64,000 bases of DNA from Haemaphysalis longicornis (GCA_013339765.2 CM023452.1:156868977-156932976); one strand, 5' to 3'. Positions 1-11,320 are shown, numbered from the stretch's first letter. Program-made: numbers and translations. Notes: generated by a model from the letters alone, not told the origin.

Positions 1-161
1 CTCAGCAACCAAAAGTGATACTTTTTAATAACAAATAAACGTTTGGTGATATTGAAAGGATTATTTAGGTGTATGACCGTACTCACAATAATTCCATCGC
101 TCAGTTAATTCGGACAGTCCCTTCGCTGCCGTGGAATCCGAAATAACGGGGTTTCACTGTA
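1..161. mobile_element. End of a pogo/Tigger-like DNA transposon
   Basis: The segment ends at 159 with a terminus that, read inward on the minus strand, is CAGTGAAACCCCGTTATTTC, followed by TA at 160-161. CAGT-type ends with a Y-rich, TTAT/TTAA-containing inverted repeat and a TA target duplication are typical of pogo/Tigger elements (Tc1/mariner superfamily). A partly matching TTAATTCGGAC string at 105-115 is consistent with subterminal repeats. The other end lies outside the window and no transposase frame is visible here. Confidence 0.55.
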
Positions 162-1642
162 TATAAATAGAAAGCAACAAAACTAAAAAAAAATCCAGCA
201 GAAATTCAGAGAATTGCAACTAATGCGTGGCATTGTTGTACCGCTTGTGTAAAGTGGGAGTTCGTTGCATCCAAATCTGGCCGTGAGTAGCGAAAAGGTT
301 TAAAATATTTTCTTCTTCTTAGTTGTCTTTTGTTTCTTGTCGCCAATGATGTAAACATATTCACTAGTATAGCTATTAAGTGCGTTTACTTCGCTAATAA
401 GGCATTTTTATGACAAGGCAAGGAATGCTCGGTTCATTTACGCTAGTTTATAGGTACTTCCAACGTGATTTCGAAGAATTTTTTGTTCTTTCTTCGGTCT
501 TTGGGAAATGTATAAAATCATATCGTTAATTTTTACAGATCATCATTCTGAAAACTTCATTCTCTCTATTTTTACTGTTATTTTTTTTTGAAATTCTTTC
601 CTACCAGCAATATACGACTACGCTATTCTAACGATTACAGTGGTTACTTTCGCCAAGTCTGGATTTTTGTGGAAATGCAGGGCATTACACTGCTGGTTGT
701 GAATTCTTTAGGCTAGTACCCTTACTCGAACCCACTGTCCCTGAAGTGTGATTAGCAAGTTTGAATCTTCGGTGTTTCCGCATATTCAGTTAGTCATCAT
801 AGCCGTTGCTTCCCTCTATCCGGTCTCTTAGCACGTATAAGGTGGGGAGAATGAAATCGCTCGAAACGCCCCCTGCCTCAGTCGACAGGTGGAGGCGGCT
901 CGTGCCGACGCCGGAGAGTTTTTGACTTCTAGCACGGCTAATGATGTAGTCTTAAAGCTAAATCGCCGTACAAACTATAGGCATATGAAAGGCGTTGCAG
1001 CCAGCCGGTTTTCTTTCAATGACATTTTTTGCTTCATTGCGCGAAAATATGTGTGCATGCGCGCGTACCTGTTTAGACCTTGGATGTTACCGAAAGCGAC
1101 GCCGGATGAGCAGGCCCAGATAGGTTCCTTGCCCTCCAGAGAGTCTGCCCACTTTGCAGTAAACTACCTGTCTGGCTGCATGAGCTGAAAATTCCGAAGG
1201 GGCTGTGGGATTTTGAGACGAGGGGCAGCCCGTCCCGTGCCGGCCGTTAGGGGACGGGTGTCGCGAAGCTCCACTACACTGGCAAACGACTGTGCCAAAA
1301 AAACGATTGTAAACGAATGGGTCGTCTGCTTAGGGGACTGACCGGGCAATCATAGCTTGCAATGAGAATGCCCATTACCAAAATCTTGAGGAGACAGCTA
1401 CATTGTGGAAGCAGAAGGAGGGGGACGCTTGTGGGACCGGGCCGCTGCCCACTGGCTAGAAGGCGACATGCCTGCTTGTCACAGATCTGCGATGAGGGTG
1501 CATAATTCAGAGACTACATGAGGCCCGTCACTGGTCGGCGAAGGGACGGGATCGCCAGGCGGCACCGAGGCGTCTACCTAGAGTCATGATGTAGAGCGCA
1601 GGTCTTGAAAGCCCGCCCGCAATTGTGGCTTCGCGCAGGAGC
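162..1642. other. Unassigned intergenic DNA
   Basis: No recognisable gene. The left half is AT-rich with homopolymer runs. From about 880 the base composition becomes more GC-rich, and a 99-codon open frame at 889-1188 (+) has no recognisable motif. GC-rich text around 1185-1620 could be part of an unrecognised repeat, but I see no termini. Confidence 0.4.
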
Positions 1643-1725
1643 ATCGGCCTTGTTGTAACCTTGTCGGCCTTGTAACCTTGTAACATCATAAACTTTTAAC
1701 GTCATCGTCGGCCCTGTTGTAACCT
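1643..1725. repeat. Short degenerate tandem repeat (TCGGCCTTGTTGTAACC type)
   Basis: The phrase TCGGCCTTGTTGTAACCT appears about three times in 80 bp, with a shortened middle copy and a longer spacer containing TAACATCATAAAC. A TATAAAA string follows at 1724-1730. This may be chance or part of an unrecognised element, since no downstream gene supports a promoter. Confidence 0.45.
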
Positions 1726-2399
1726 ATAAAACGAAGATGTCACCGAAAATGCAGCGAGGGGGAAAGCGGAGGATGAAAGTATGCAGAAACTGGGAGGCGG
1801 AGGGCATTATGCCCAGGCCGCACGAGACATGCTCCTCGGTGGCGATGCGGTACGGTATAATACCAGAGAATAGCGCCCACCACCCCTCGTTCGCTAATGA
1901 CGTGCTCATTTCCATAGATTCAGCAACCGTACGCCGTCACCGTGAAGACTACAGCTCGCGCTGCCCTCCACCTTCGCATATGGGTTTATTCCAATCATCA
2001 GCCGTTTTTCGTTACTTCAAGGAAACAACTCTACTCTAAATTGCGGGTTTTTGGACGAGAATATAATTCATTTCAATTATGTAAATTAACTAAACTAAAT
2101 TATTAAAAAGTAAACTTGTGGAAACAAAGAGTAACGCTTAACTTACCTAATAAAGAGAAGGAGACATAAGCCGCCCTAAATGTCCTTGCAACCTTTTATT
2201 TCGCTTTAGTTAGTGTTGGAATCGTTGATTTCACATGGAAAGCATTGAAGTCTGCAAAATCAAAAGCGTGCGCAATAAAACGTATATACAGTATGAATGT
2301 CTTTTTATAGCGACGTGACAGAGAAATGAAAGCGCAGCACTGGAAAATTAAAAAAAATCAAACTGTATTCTTTTTCTTCGAACACATTAGAAAACGTAT
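1726..2399. other. Unassigned DNA with one 100-codon open frame
   Basis: An open frame at 1737-2039 (+) starts just after the TATAAAA string and encodes 100 residues rich in Arg, His and Ser. I recognise no domain, signal peptide or membrane segment. The rest is AT-rich and featureless. I do not call a gene. Confidence 0.3.
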
Positions 2400-2523
2400 T
2401 AATCCGTTCGAAACGGATGTAACCGGAACGGAATGGCACTCCGAACCAAACCCGAAACTAAACCCAAAAGGCTTGAACCCGAACCGGCACCAAGCCCGAA
2501 AAAAGTTTGGTTCGACACCCTGC
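2400..2523. repeat. GGTTC/GAACC-rich dispersed repeat, copy 1
   Basis: The block is built from variants of GAACC, GGAACGG and CCCGAA and ends in GGTTCGACACCCTGC. The same terminal 15-mer closes the block at 9745-9911, so the two are copies of one family rather than independent low-complexity tracts. Short open frames through it (such as 2326-2535) are products of the repeat. Confidence 0.65.
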
Positions 2524-3640
2524 TTGCAAACCTAATCATGGTTGCCTAGTCATGGGCAGAGGAATTATATCACAGCTCTTAATAAGTACCGATGGTAGTT
2601 CGGTTATAAGTAAAACAGACAGGCAGGGTAAACGAAATAAGCCGTATAACAAAATCAAACGTGATAAACAGGCTTGAGCTAAGAACAAGTAAGCCTCTTT
2701 TGTTGAAAGCAAATACGAGAGGATTGAGGAAAGGCGTGTCTGAATTCAAATGAACCCTGCAACACTGCAGGTAACCGCTCTTAGTTCCGTTTACTTTCTA
2801 AAAGAACTTCGAAAGCTGTTGTTATCGCCAGCACCGAGCGACACTGCGTAATATGCTATTCGCAGTATATTAAGTCTTCCAGCTTGTACTTGCCTGTGCT
2901 GAAATTTTCGTGGAAGAAGCTATCAAATAAGGTTTATTGCAGCACTTGAAAAGGAGGCAGCCAGTGGCGGTGAGATCGCTCTTGGAGTTGTTGAACCATC
3001 AAACAATGCCGCGACCAAGGAGGAGAGGAAATCATTCTGAGAAAATTTCCAAGTTATCCGGTGGGCACAATACGATAATATTTCGTTGAAGTAATTCGTG
3101 GCCACATAATATAAATACTAGATGCTCTTGTCGACTACCTTGTGAGACTATTTCCAAAAGTTGAAAAAAAAACGGTTTTATGGTTCCCTGAAGTTGATTG
3201 CAACGCAGTTTATATCTACATCGACGGTGGTCACAAAAATGTCCTGCTGAAGTAGCATAAAGTGGAGGCACCCAAAATTAGTACATTTTCCAGAGTTTAT
3301 ATTGTGGCAGGCCGTAGGTGAAGGGGTGTGATTGGATGGTTATGAGGAAAAGGGAGAAATAAAAACAAATTTGTAATGAAAGATTCAGAGCTCAGCCCAA
3401 CTAATGCTTGGTCTTGCTACTCCAGATGGGGGCGAATACAATGAGATGAGAGCGACAAAACGGGAGGGAGAAAATGAAAACGAATAAAAGAAAACAGGGG
3501 GCGCAAGAGTAAATAATCATGATGTGTATCTTGTTACACATGGCCATATACACAAAGATACACCAATTTCAACTTTATATAACTGTTCATGTTGCGGAGA
3601 GAGGAAAGGGGATCAAATAAACATGATGGGGCCCCTGTGG
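2524..3640. other. Unassigned intergenic DNA
   Basis: AT-rich sequence without a recognisable gene or repeat. The longest open frames (60-80 codons, minus strand near 2923-3271) have no motifs, and their composition is that expected of random AT-rich DNA. Confidence 0.4.
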
Positions 3641-3790
3641 AAGGTTTCGAACCACAATTTTTTCGGGTTCTGTTGACGTTCACGTTCGCTCCGTTCGGAT
3701 TCAGTACCGGGTTCTGTTCTGGAGCACCGTTCCGATTCACTTACAACCACTTCAAAACATTTCAAACGGGTTCAAACATGTTCGGAGAAA
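3641..3790. repeat. GGTTC/GAACC-rich dispersed repeat, copy 2
   Basis: Contains GGTTTCGAACC, CGGGTTCTGTT, CCGTTCGGATTC and AAACGGGTTC in close succession, the same vocabulary as the blocks at 2400, 9745 and 12724. The GACACCCTGC terminus is not present here, so this copy is truncated or more diverged. Confidence 0.5.
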
Positions 3791-3819
3791 GAAAGAAGTG
3801 TTTTTTGTTTGTGTTTTAT

Positions 3820-4262
3820 TTTCGCAAAGTGGGCGTCTGTAGCACGAGCTGTCTTGTGCTCCCCTTTTGAGGCGTAGACGCGCGTGAACTGTTTGTTGGT
3901 GTTGTTGGAAAACGTTAATTCCGAAAAGGTGGGAGGAAAGGGGAAAGAAAGAGTTAGGAGCGGTGGGTGGCCATCCTATTTCGGGTAGGCCGCGCAAGGT
4001 CACCGCTGCCTTCGCCCGAGAGATCAGGCTTCCGGTTCCTCTTTCTGTTTTCTTAGTGTTTTTTTTTTCGAGAAACGCGCACAAGCCTGGACGACGCAGG
4101 GCGCTCCACGTGAGACACGTGCTCACGTGCGCGGTAACCCGCGGGTCTAACTACGAACCGGGGTTTGCTGATGACGCCGCACGCTTTACGGCCAGCACCA
4201 GACACCCCGCTGTTAAAAATGGTGCAGCTTGGACTAGTGGCACAAGGCTGGACAGACCGCGG
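3820..4262 (+). repeat. Dispersed repeat, partner of the 44.4-kb copy
   Basis: Two parts of this stretch match the sequence at 44395-44680 in the same orientation. The first, near 3827-3875, shares AAGTGGGCGT and CGAGCTGTCTTG. The second, near 4085-4260, shares GATGACGCCGCAC, TTACGGC and a TGTTTAAAA/TGTTAAAAA stretch. About 200 bp between them, including a T-run, is not shared, which suggests an insertion here. The element class is unknown and no termini are defined. Confidence 0.55.
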
Positions 4263-4513
4263 AGCTAGGGTTACCCAAGCTTATTCCGATTTTGCATGTT
4301 TCTTTAGGCATTGTCGCGCTTTGCGAATCTCTCTAGGTTTCGCGATGTTCTTGCTAGGCTAGGCTAAGTGTAAAGGGGTGAGGCCTAGTTTACCATAATT
4401 TTACAAGGCCGTGCAGGTCGGTCCCCAACCCTGACAGTGGATTCAAGGGGGGAAGAAGATAGGTCGACCCTCAGCGGCACAGTTTCTCCACCCTTGCAGC
4501 ACTAGTGCAAGCT

Positions 4514-5470
4514 GCGCGAATTTATTTTTGCGTGTAATAGCCCCGGATGACTATCATCTTTAAAGTGGTAGTAAGAGGGCGCATATGCATATACCCCTTG
4601 TACACTCGAGCAAGCACGAAAGCAGGCTTCACTGTTTTAATACCCTATCGGCGGTGGTGCACCATTAAAGACGGCGCAGGTTTTGTTCTTTGTATTTTTT
4701 TTGGTAATGCCACTGGACCAAGCTCAAGCTTAAAAAGCTCCGCAGCTAAAAGAAAACCAGAAAAGCAATGCAGAAATGAAGGCGTATCTGCTGCGATGAG
4801 CAAAGTGGCCAGCGACGATCCGTGCTGCGATAGCTAGATATTTCGCAATGTTTACAGACGTGGAGGAAAGAGTGATAGCGTTTTTCTGAAGTTTTGCAGA
4901 CTACCTTAATCTAGACAATCCACTGCAAATAGTTTTCCATTGGAGGTAGGTGATTACAATATATTGTCACGAAGCCAAGGACGACGCAGTTGTTTGGAAA
5001 AGAAACAAGTTTATTGGAGCGAACTTGTGCTCCCCTAACAACTGAAAAGTATACAGAGGCGGCGAAGCAGCGGTCGACAAAGTGACGTACGTGCGTCGGC
5101 GAGCGTCGCAGAATGGAATGCCCCGCCGTCTGCTGTGCAGGCTTTTATCTTTCGGCGCGAGAGTTTCTGGAACCGTCGATTCGCATCCAGAACATTGTAG
5201 ATCACAGAAGATTATTCTGGGCTAGCGGCGTTAGGGCGAAACACCTTGCTTATCAGAATGAGATAGCCGTGCGGCATAAAAATAAAGAATGGAACACGCG
5301 CTTCGCATGGGACACAGAAAACAGAGACGGGCTCGGCCGGGCATTAAAAACAAACAATAAATAAACAAACCCGTACATGGTTCGCGGCAATATTTGAAGC
5401 GATAAAAAGGCTCATAGAGACACTTAAGGTTGATCATGTGTGTGAATGTGAAAGAGTTTCTTGTGCGCAA
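4514..5470 (+). repeat. Inverted near-identical duplicate (left copy)
   Basis: This 957-bp segment is the reverse complement of 63044-64000, with only a few differences that I could find: mainly single-base indels (for example GAAATGAAGG against GAAATGAAAGG, and TTGTCACG against TTGCACG) and an occasional substitution. The comparison is cut off on one side by the window end and on the other by a run of N, so the true repeat may be longer. It contains an LTR-like sequence at about 4968-5300. The 96-codon open frame at 4547-4837 recurs frame-shifted in the other copy, which argues against it being a conserved gene. Confidence 0.9.
4968..5300 (-). mobile_element. LTR-like sequence (solo LTR candidate), left copy
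   Basis: Read on the minus strand, a TATA-like GATAAAAG (complement of 5141-5151) is followed about 130 bp later by AATAAA (complement of 5010-5015), and the segment ends near CTTCGTGACA (complement of 4968-4977). That order and the ACA end are what one expects of an LTR. A diverged copy at 29205-29500 conserves the region from before the TATA position to just past AATAAA. The 5' end is not defined, and no primer-binding site or polymerase gene is present. Confidence 0.45.
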
Positions 5471-5894
5471 GTTTCTTTTTATAATTTAGCTTACGTCATT
5501 TATATATTCCAACATGATTTTATTCTTCGCTCATAAACCTGCATTTTTATAAACAAAAAGAATTCACTGATAATTACGATACTCATTAATGGGAAAGGTG
5601 AGTCAAGTGCGAATTGCCGTTTTCGCGGCGACGGCGTACAGCTCCTGCGTTTGAGGCAGTGGTCCCGTCCACAGCGTACGCTCGACGTCTCCCGCTATTC
5701 CATGGCGTTACCTTGTAGTGCGAACCAAGCGGAGCATGTCTTGCGCGGATTCGGCTTGCCGCCCTCCCCCTAACGCTTTTGCCCTACTTTCCTCCTCCAC
5801 TTTCCTGTTTGCTCTATCATCGCTTGCCTCTTTGTTGTCTCGGTTACAATGAGGCCGACCTTGAGGGACTACGCAACAGGAGGGAATCCGGTGC
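5471..5894. other. Unassigned intergenic DNA
   Basis: AT-rich at first, then more GC-rich from about 5610. I see no gene. A 125-codon minus-strand frame at 5708-6085 crosses the boundary of the next transposable element and is therefore unlikely to be a real coding region. Confidence 0.4.
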
Positions 5895-7859
5895 TTAAAG
5901 GCCAACTGCAACGAAAATTTACCTGCCCTAAGTTGTGCTTCAATGTGTGGTATGCACCTCAAAAGTCCAATGTGACCTAATTTTAAACTCCACAAACGCG
6001 CAGTTCTTTTTTTTAAAACCGTTCGAAAACACGCGACTTCAGCCGACGCAGCACCTACCGGAGTGTCGCCGCAACTAGTCGCCACTGCGTCGTACTTCCG
6101 TGTGTGACGTGCCAGTGAGGACTCCCGTGCGGCCGTCGCCTCCCCTCTGTAGCTTTTTTACTTGCGGCCTCACGCGTGTGAGCAGTGTAATTCGTGCCTC
6201 TTGCATGAATATTAGTTTCCATAATGCGAGAAGCTGAAGAAACTCTGGGTTGTCGGTGCATAAAGAGCAAATACGGCAGTAGCAGTACAGGGACCGATTT
6301 CGCGGTCGCGACGGCGGCAGCAGGCTCTCGGTCGACTCGACGAGCACGCGAAACGCGTGTACGGCCTACGTGAGGCGATACGCTGTTTACGCGGCTGGTC
6401 GGTGCGGTGGCGGTCGAACGACTACGGCAGCTGTGCGGCGAACTGCAAGCGCACGGCCGGGCATCTTTACGAGTGCGCAATACGAAAATCGGCCAACGCG
6501 AGACGACACGCTGTTGTCGCGGCCGCTCGGTGCGTCGGCGCGCGAACGACTACGGCGGCTGTGCGGCGCGCTGCAAGCTCGCGGCCGGGCGTCTCTACGA
6601 GCAGAACGGCCGGCGCGATACAATACGCTGTTGTCGCGGCCGGTCGGGGCGCGAACGAGTACGGCAGCTAGCTGTGCGGCCAACTGCGCGATAGGGCTGT
6701 CGACTTTTCGAGAGCGCGAGTACGCCGACGGCATCGAAGAGCTCTGCGCTGACGGGAGGTGATACGCTGGGGCTGGGCCTCTCTCGATTATCAGTCCCGA
6801 ATCGTCCGCGGACTGCCCGAGACGCGATCCGGCGCTAGATTTTACCATGTATTCCTATGGGACTTCCGATCCGAGGGCAGTCCTCGGACTTCGCGCGGAC
6901 TGTCCAGGTCTGGTAAATCGAGGAGGCCCGCTGTTGTCACTTCATCGCGCCGGTCGGGGCGCGGACAAGTACAGCACGCGGCGCACTACACGGAATCGAT
7001 TCAGCTCAAACTACTTCGTCAAAAAACAAATAAATACTAGCCGCTGTTGGCAACATTTCTCTCGCCAGTTAGCAAGACAAAAAACGAGGCCACATTTCGC
7101 GGTACTGAGCCTCGGTGAAGGTCACTGCTTCACGAGTGAAGACACTGCAGTGCTTTCGTCGCTGCAAGGCATCATTATCAAAAGATTTTGCGCGGGCACC
7201 CTGCTAACAGGAACAAAACTGCCCGCGTAAACAAAAATAACAAAATTCGGGATTTGAACTTTCACAACATGCGCTGAAACCTCCACCCTAGCCGGCACGT
7301 TTCCACACTTCCCTCCACGATAGCTATTTTTTTTCTTTTCTCTCACGAACACAAGATGGTTCGATCGGCACAGGGCATATTAGCTGTGCCGGCGCCCATC
7401 TAGCGCTAAACCACTGCCTTTTGTGCACCCAGCTTCGCCACGACGTCTCGCGATGCCTGTGTTTTCGTTTTACTGAACGACTACAGGCACGTCTCAGCAG
7501 CTCACAACGAAGTAATAATGGTTGCACGAACTTCCCAACCCCTATGTGCGCATGTTTTAAATGTCAAAGCAACAGACGACCCGAAACACATCGAATGCGC
7601 GCCGTCTTCTCACAGGCAGGTGTGGGAAAATCCGCTGGCTGCGCCCACTCGATTCTAGAGTGCAAAGTCACTTCCGGTCGTCCGTAATGGCCGCCCTTTT
7701 TTTCCAGTTTCGGTTTGGAAAGAGCGTTTTTTATCTTCGTTTACAATACAGCGAAGCACATTTGGGCGTCCAGATTTTGCAGGTAGCAACTTTGAAGGTT
7801 ATACTACCGGAAAATAGTGCATTTATGGCGTCGAAAATTTCGTTGCAGCCAGCTTTTAA
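5895..7859. mobile_element. TTAA-flanked inverted-repeat DNA element, about 1.96 kb
   Basis: TTAA at 5895-5898 is followed by AGGCCAACTGCAACGAAA. The right end, read inward on the minus strand from 7855, is AAGCTGGCTGCAACGAAA and is followed by TTAA at 7856-7859. The termini match at 17 of 22 positions, and most mismatches are transitions. TTAA target duplications are known for the piggyBac and Kolobok superfamilies; ends of the form RRGC are not piggyBac's CCCT, so a Kolobok-like or unclassified origin is an inference. No transposase frame is visible, so it looks non-autonomous. The interior carries the minisatellite at 6380-6990. Confidence 0.7.
6380..6990. repeat. GC-rich degenerate minisatellite, about 117-128 bp unit
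   Basis: Units begin ACGCTGTTTACGCGG (6380), ACGCTGTTGTCGCGG (6508) and ACGCTGTTGTCGCGG (6625), giving unit lengths of 128 and 117 bp. Each carries a CGAACGACTACGGC-like core and a CTGTGCGG phrase. The third unit is disrupted, and a weaker echo (CGCTGTTGTCACTTC, GGTCGGGGCGCG) lies at 6930-6960. Overlapping open frames in most reading frames on both strands (up to 153 codons) come from this CpG-rich repetition and should not be read as genes. Confidence 0.75.
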
Positions 7860-9264
7860 GAGCGGTGCTCTAGAACATGACTCTACGGGGCCGCCACGAT
7901 ACCGCCGGATGTTCCACTCCCCTCACCGACCAGCTAGTCTCCAAATAATGCATCCTCGACGTAGCCTTCTGGAGGGCAGGCATGTAGCTTACTCGCGACT
8001 GGGCTGCGCCCCGGTGCCGCCGACGCCACTTACGCCTCCCCCTAGTTGGATCCTCGCCTGAAACTTCTGACAATTGGAACGCTCACGGCAGGCTACTCAT
8101 TGCCCCGTCCGTCCACTGAGTTCAGTTCACCATCCTTCGTTCGTTCACCATCGTTTTTTGGTACCGTCGAGTTCAGCCGTGCAGTGTAATTGCGCAAATC
8201 CCCCCACGCCCTGTGTCGCTGGTGACTAGCCAACCCTCGACTCAAATCACGCATCCTTGCCGAAATCTTAAAGCGGGCTAGAACGCAGGTAGACCGGTAG
8301 TTTACTGGCAAGCGGGCACTCTCCTGGCAGGGCAGGCAACTTCTCGAGGTAGCAGAGAGCCTGCCCTACCGCTGTCGTATTTGGTACCATTAAATACCTA
8401 CGCAGGCACGGGCACACACACACGTCATTTCACTCAATGAGGCAAACAAAATTCCCATTGGAAAAATTTATTGTACTGCTAATCTTTTTATGTATCTAAA
8501 CTTTCCGCTGACCAAGTAACGGATGTGTTTGGAACAATGTGCCCGCAAGACTCTCGCAACCAGGAAGAGATCCACTCGAGGCAAAGACCAATGGTCGCCA
8601 AATCACCAAGTTCTGCAGTTAGGCCAAAGGTTTCCCTTTGAGCCCACTTCTCCAGAGTGATAAATGATATTTTAGCCCGTGATATCGCTCGCCATGTTTC
8701 CGAGGGTGACAAGCACCACCACATGGGGTAGTGCAGGGACGCCGTCTTGCGGTCTAGAGCTAGGACCAAAAAAATCTGCCACAGGAACTGTATGGTGGAT
8801 TCTCTGGTCAACAATGACCAGAAATTGCTTCTGTCGGTTGAAAACGACCAATGGGTTCTTTTACTGGAACGTATGTTCTGTAGCAGGATTTAGGAACAGT
8901 GGATAAGAAGGAAGAATAACAACAAAGTTTGTTTGTGTCCTCCCCATTCGTGTACTCGCCAGTTATTCGATGTTAGCCATAAAGAACAGTAGCATCTTGA
9001 CCAGCTTACAACACTCAAGCAGTTGATGATGTCCCTAAAGGCATTCACAAGGACGCAGGGATGCATACGAATAACAACACTTTGAAAACTTTACAGAATA
9101 TTCATCAGCACCTACATGGGGACCATGACGAATAAGTCATGATATGTTACCTCGAAATATATCTTCAAAGTGAACTTATTCTAAGTGCAAAAGAAACTTT
9201 GGCGAAATGTGAACAGTATCTAACACAAACTGGTAATATATACGGATCACTTTACATTAAGATG
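7860..9264. other. Unassigned DNA with a 108-codon minus-strand frame
   Basis: No gene recognised. The minus-strand frame at 8488-8814 encodes 108 residues, Trp-rich, with segments such as WRAISRAKISFITLEKWAQR that look more protein-like than the neighbouring frames. I cannot assign it to a family, and no start context or splice sites support it. It could be a fragment of an old mobile-element ORF. The remainder is anonymous. Confidence 0.35.
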
Positions 9265-9700
9265 GGGAGGAGGAGGAGGACGAGGATAAACTTTATTGTG
9301 AGCCTGGTGATGTGGGAGTGGCTTCTCAGTCCAGGAGACCATGGGACGACCTTGCTGTCTCAGCCCTGGACACCAGGAGTTGCTGTGCATCCAAGCCGGC
9401 GCTGGTCGTCAGGTTCTCCCACAGCTCAGGGAGGGGAAGGGAAGTGGGTAAAGGTGGGAGGGTTGCGTTGTGTGCGCACCCCAAGAACATGTGTATGAGG
9501 GTACATGTGTTAGGACAGAATTTACATGTGGCAGGGTATTGGGTGGGGTACATCCGATGTAGCCAAGTTGGGTGAGGAAAGGTGTTTGTTTGAAGCCTCC
9601 GGAGTATTATCGATAGGAATAAAAAGTGATGGGTTTTGGAACTAGAGACCATGCGTAATATTTGGTGATTCTGTCAGGGAGTGATAAAAATATCTTTAGA
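9265..9700 (-). mobile_element. 5'-truncated I-group LINE, 3' end
   Basis: The minus strand carries the C-terminal end of a LINE ORF2, then a stop, then AATAAAG (complement of 9288-9294), then a TCC/CTC-rich tail at 9265-9285. A short 3' UTR, a poly(A) signal and a simple-sequence tail are a usual LINE 3' end. Everything upstream of the last 110 codons is missing, as expected of 5' truncation during target-primed reverse transcription. Confidence 0.75.
9326..9652 (-). pseudogene. C-terminal ORF2 fragment of I-group LINE
   Basis: The 108-residue frame contains LRRLQTNTFPHPTWLHRMYP, then a Cys/His cluster (C-x2-C at residues 43-46 of the frame, a His and a Cys about 7-12 residues on) and ends in a Glu/Leu-rich tail. 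This order, an LRRLQT-like stretch, MYP-x(n)-C-x2-C and a final H-x(n)-C, is what I know from the post-RNase H terminus of RNase H-bearing LINEs in ticks. The catalytic domains are absent, so this is a non-functional remnant. Confidence 0.7.
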
Positions 9701-9744
9701 CACAATGAAGGCCACCATAATGAAAAACTAGAATTTACAGTTTT

Positions 9745-9911
9745 CCAGCCCCGGAACTGTTACGGAACGGTTCCTTCGACTCGTTCCGGTTCGGGTTCAT
9801 TTCTAAAATAGCGAAAAATAATGCGGGTTCCGTTCGGTTCCGGTTCCGGGACAACATTTTGCTTCGGTTCTGGTTTTCGGTGGGGTTCCGGTTCCGGTTC
9901 GACACCCTGCC
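9745..9911. repeat. GGTTC/GAACC-rich dispersed repeat, copy 3
   Basis: The densest copy: repeated GGTTCC, CCGGTTC and GGTTCGG over 165 bp, ending in GGTTCGACACCCTGC exactly like the block at 2400-2523. The shared terminus sets the orientation and marks one edge of the family. The frame at 9735-9926 encodes an Asn-Arg repeat (translation of the pentamer) and is not a gene. Confidence 0.75.
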
Positions 9912-11320
9912 CTTGTGGCCCATCACCGTTCCCCTTCAGAATGACTCGTCGAGTGGAGGATGCTAGATGCTAGTTCAGGGCGGGAATTAATTCCAACCCC
10001 ACCGCAATACTCCTGAGTACCGCCTCCTTGGCTCGGGTATGACTCGTGAGGAGGGCTAGGGCACATGGTGGAATCAGAGCATGCGTGCGGCGCCGTAGGG
10101 GTGCCTTTCTTCTCAGCAAGAAAGTGGCATCATCATCTGCCTCTAGCAGGGACGTCTTTGAGGAGTTGGAGGCTGATAGCTCGACTGCTGCATCTGCCTT
10201 GCAGTGAGGTGAGGGCACGTTGCACGGAATCCACTCAACTAGGATTTATTTATCGATTTGTGCCGCAAAGTGGCGAACACTCTCGGCCAACATACTTCTA
10301 CGACTGACAAAGCGAAGTAAGTGAACTGCTTGCAGGCGTCTGTGCGAATCAGAATGGGTTCTCCTGGCTTCTGTAGGTCTAATTTGCTCTTTAGGCGACG
10401 GCCATTTGACACGCGTACAATGCGGGCTTACTATCGCTCACTAAGCCTTCGAAAACGGTATTGCGGGTTGGTGAGACGCGCCTAAGAAACGAAACAACCT
10501 CGGTGCTGCGTTACCAGAAAAGGCCGACAAGAAACGGTACCACTTTAAGTGTGTGAACCCTTACCTAACCAGCTGAAATCACGGTGTGAGGTGTCCAATG
10601 TCGGGTAGAATAGGCTGTTCCACTCGCTTGTTGTGGGAATTCGGTTGCTAGGTTGCAGATGAATTCTACATCAACGAGGCGGGATTGAACCGCGAATTAT
10701 GTGGTTCAGTAAGGAACTTCGTAAAGTTCAGCAATCGTCAGGTTTAACCATCAAGTTATGGAATATTCGGAATGATTCGTTAAATCGAAACAATTCCCTA
10801 AATGCGGTATCGGGAAATCGAGGTTCCACCGTGAGAGTTCACTCCCGTGGATAGAAACCTGAAGTTCACACTGCGAATGATTGTAGCACAGCCCACGCTT
10901 TGGTAGGTATTGAACACTTCCGTGCGAAAGTTAAGATAAATTGAGGATGGAGCAAGACACCAAAACGAATACGAAAACAATGAACCCCGCAAGGGTCATG
11001 GTTGGGCCTGTTGGTGATGCATAATGGGAACTGAAAGCGCACATTTGACACAGACCAACAAAGCGCTCTTCCTGTTGTCCCCTTTCTTTGTCCGTGTGTA
11101 ATTTGCGCTGTCATTTCCCATAATGAATACCAAAGTGTGTGTATGTAGGAAAAAAGGCGCCGCCCAAGCACAAAAAGCAAAAATAAAGGCACCAGAAGGA
11201 CCGGAATGATGGGTGGATTTGGGTGACAATTTTGGATTAAGCGCGCTACCGAAAACATCTCGATAATTCCAGGAATGAGGGAAAGGCATCTGGGAGTGAG
11301 AGTACCTGGGAGTGAGAGTA
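9912..11320. other. Unassigned intergenic DNA
   Basis: No gene recognised. The minus-strand frames at 10866-11258 (130 codons) and 10996-11412 (138 codons) overlap in different frames and show no domain. The phrase at about 11065-11095 (GCTCTTCCTGTTGTCCCC followed by TTTCTTTG) looks to me like part of a tick dispersed repeat, but I cannot delimit it. Confidence 0.35.

Noticed and set aside
2326..2535. Asn/Pro-rich frames in the GGTTC blocks (also near 3534-3740 and 9735-9926)
   Set aside because: Direct translation of the pentamer repeat.
4547..4837. 96-codon frame present in both inverted copies
   Set aside because: A one-base indel changes the C-terminus in the second copy. Similarity simply reflects the DNA duplication, so it is no evidence of coding selection.
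6055..7040. Overlapping Arg/Ala-rich frames of 90-153 codons
   Set aside because: They lie in the CpG-rich minisatellite and overlap in most frames; none shows a domain.
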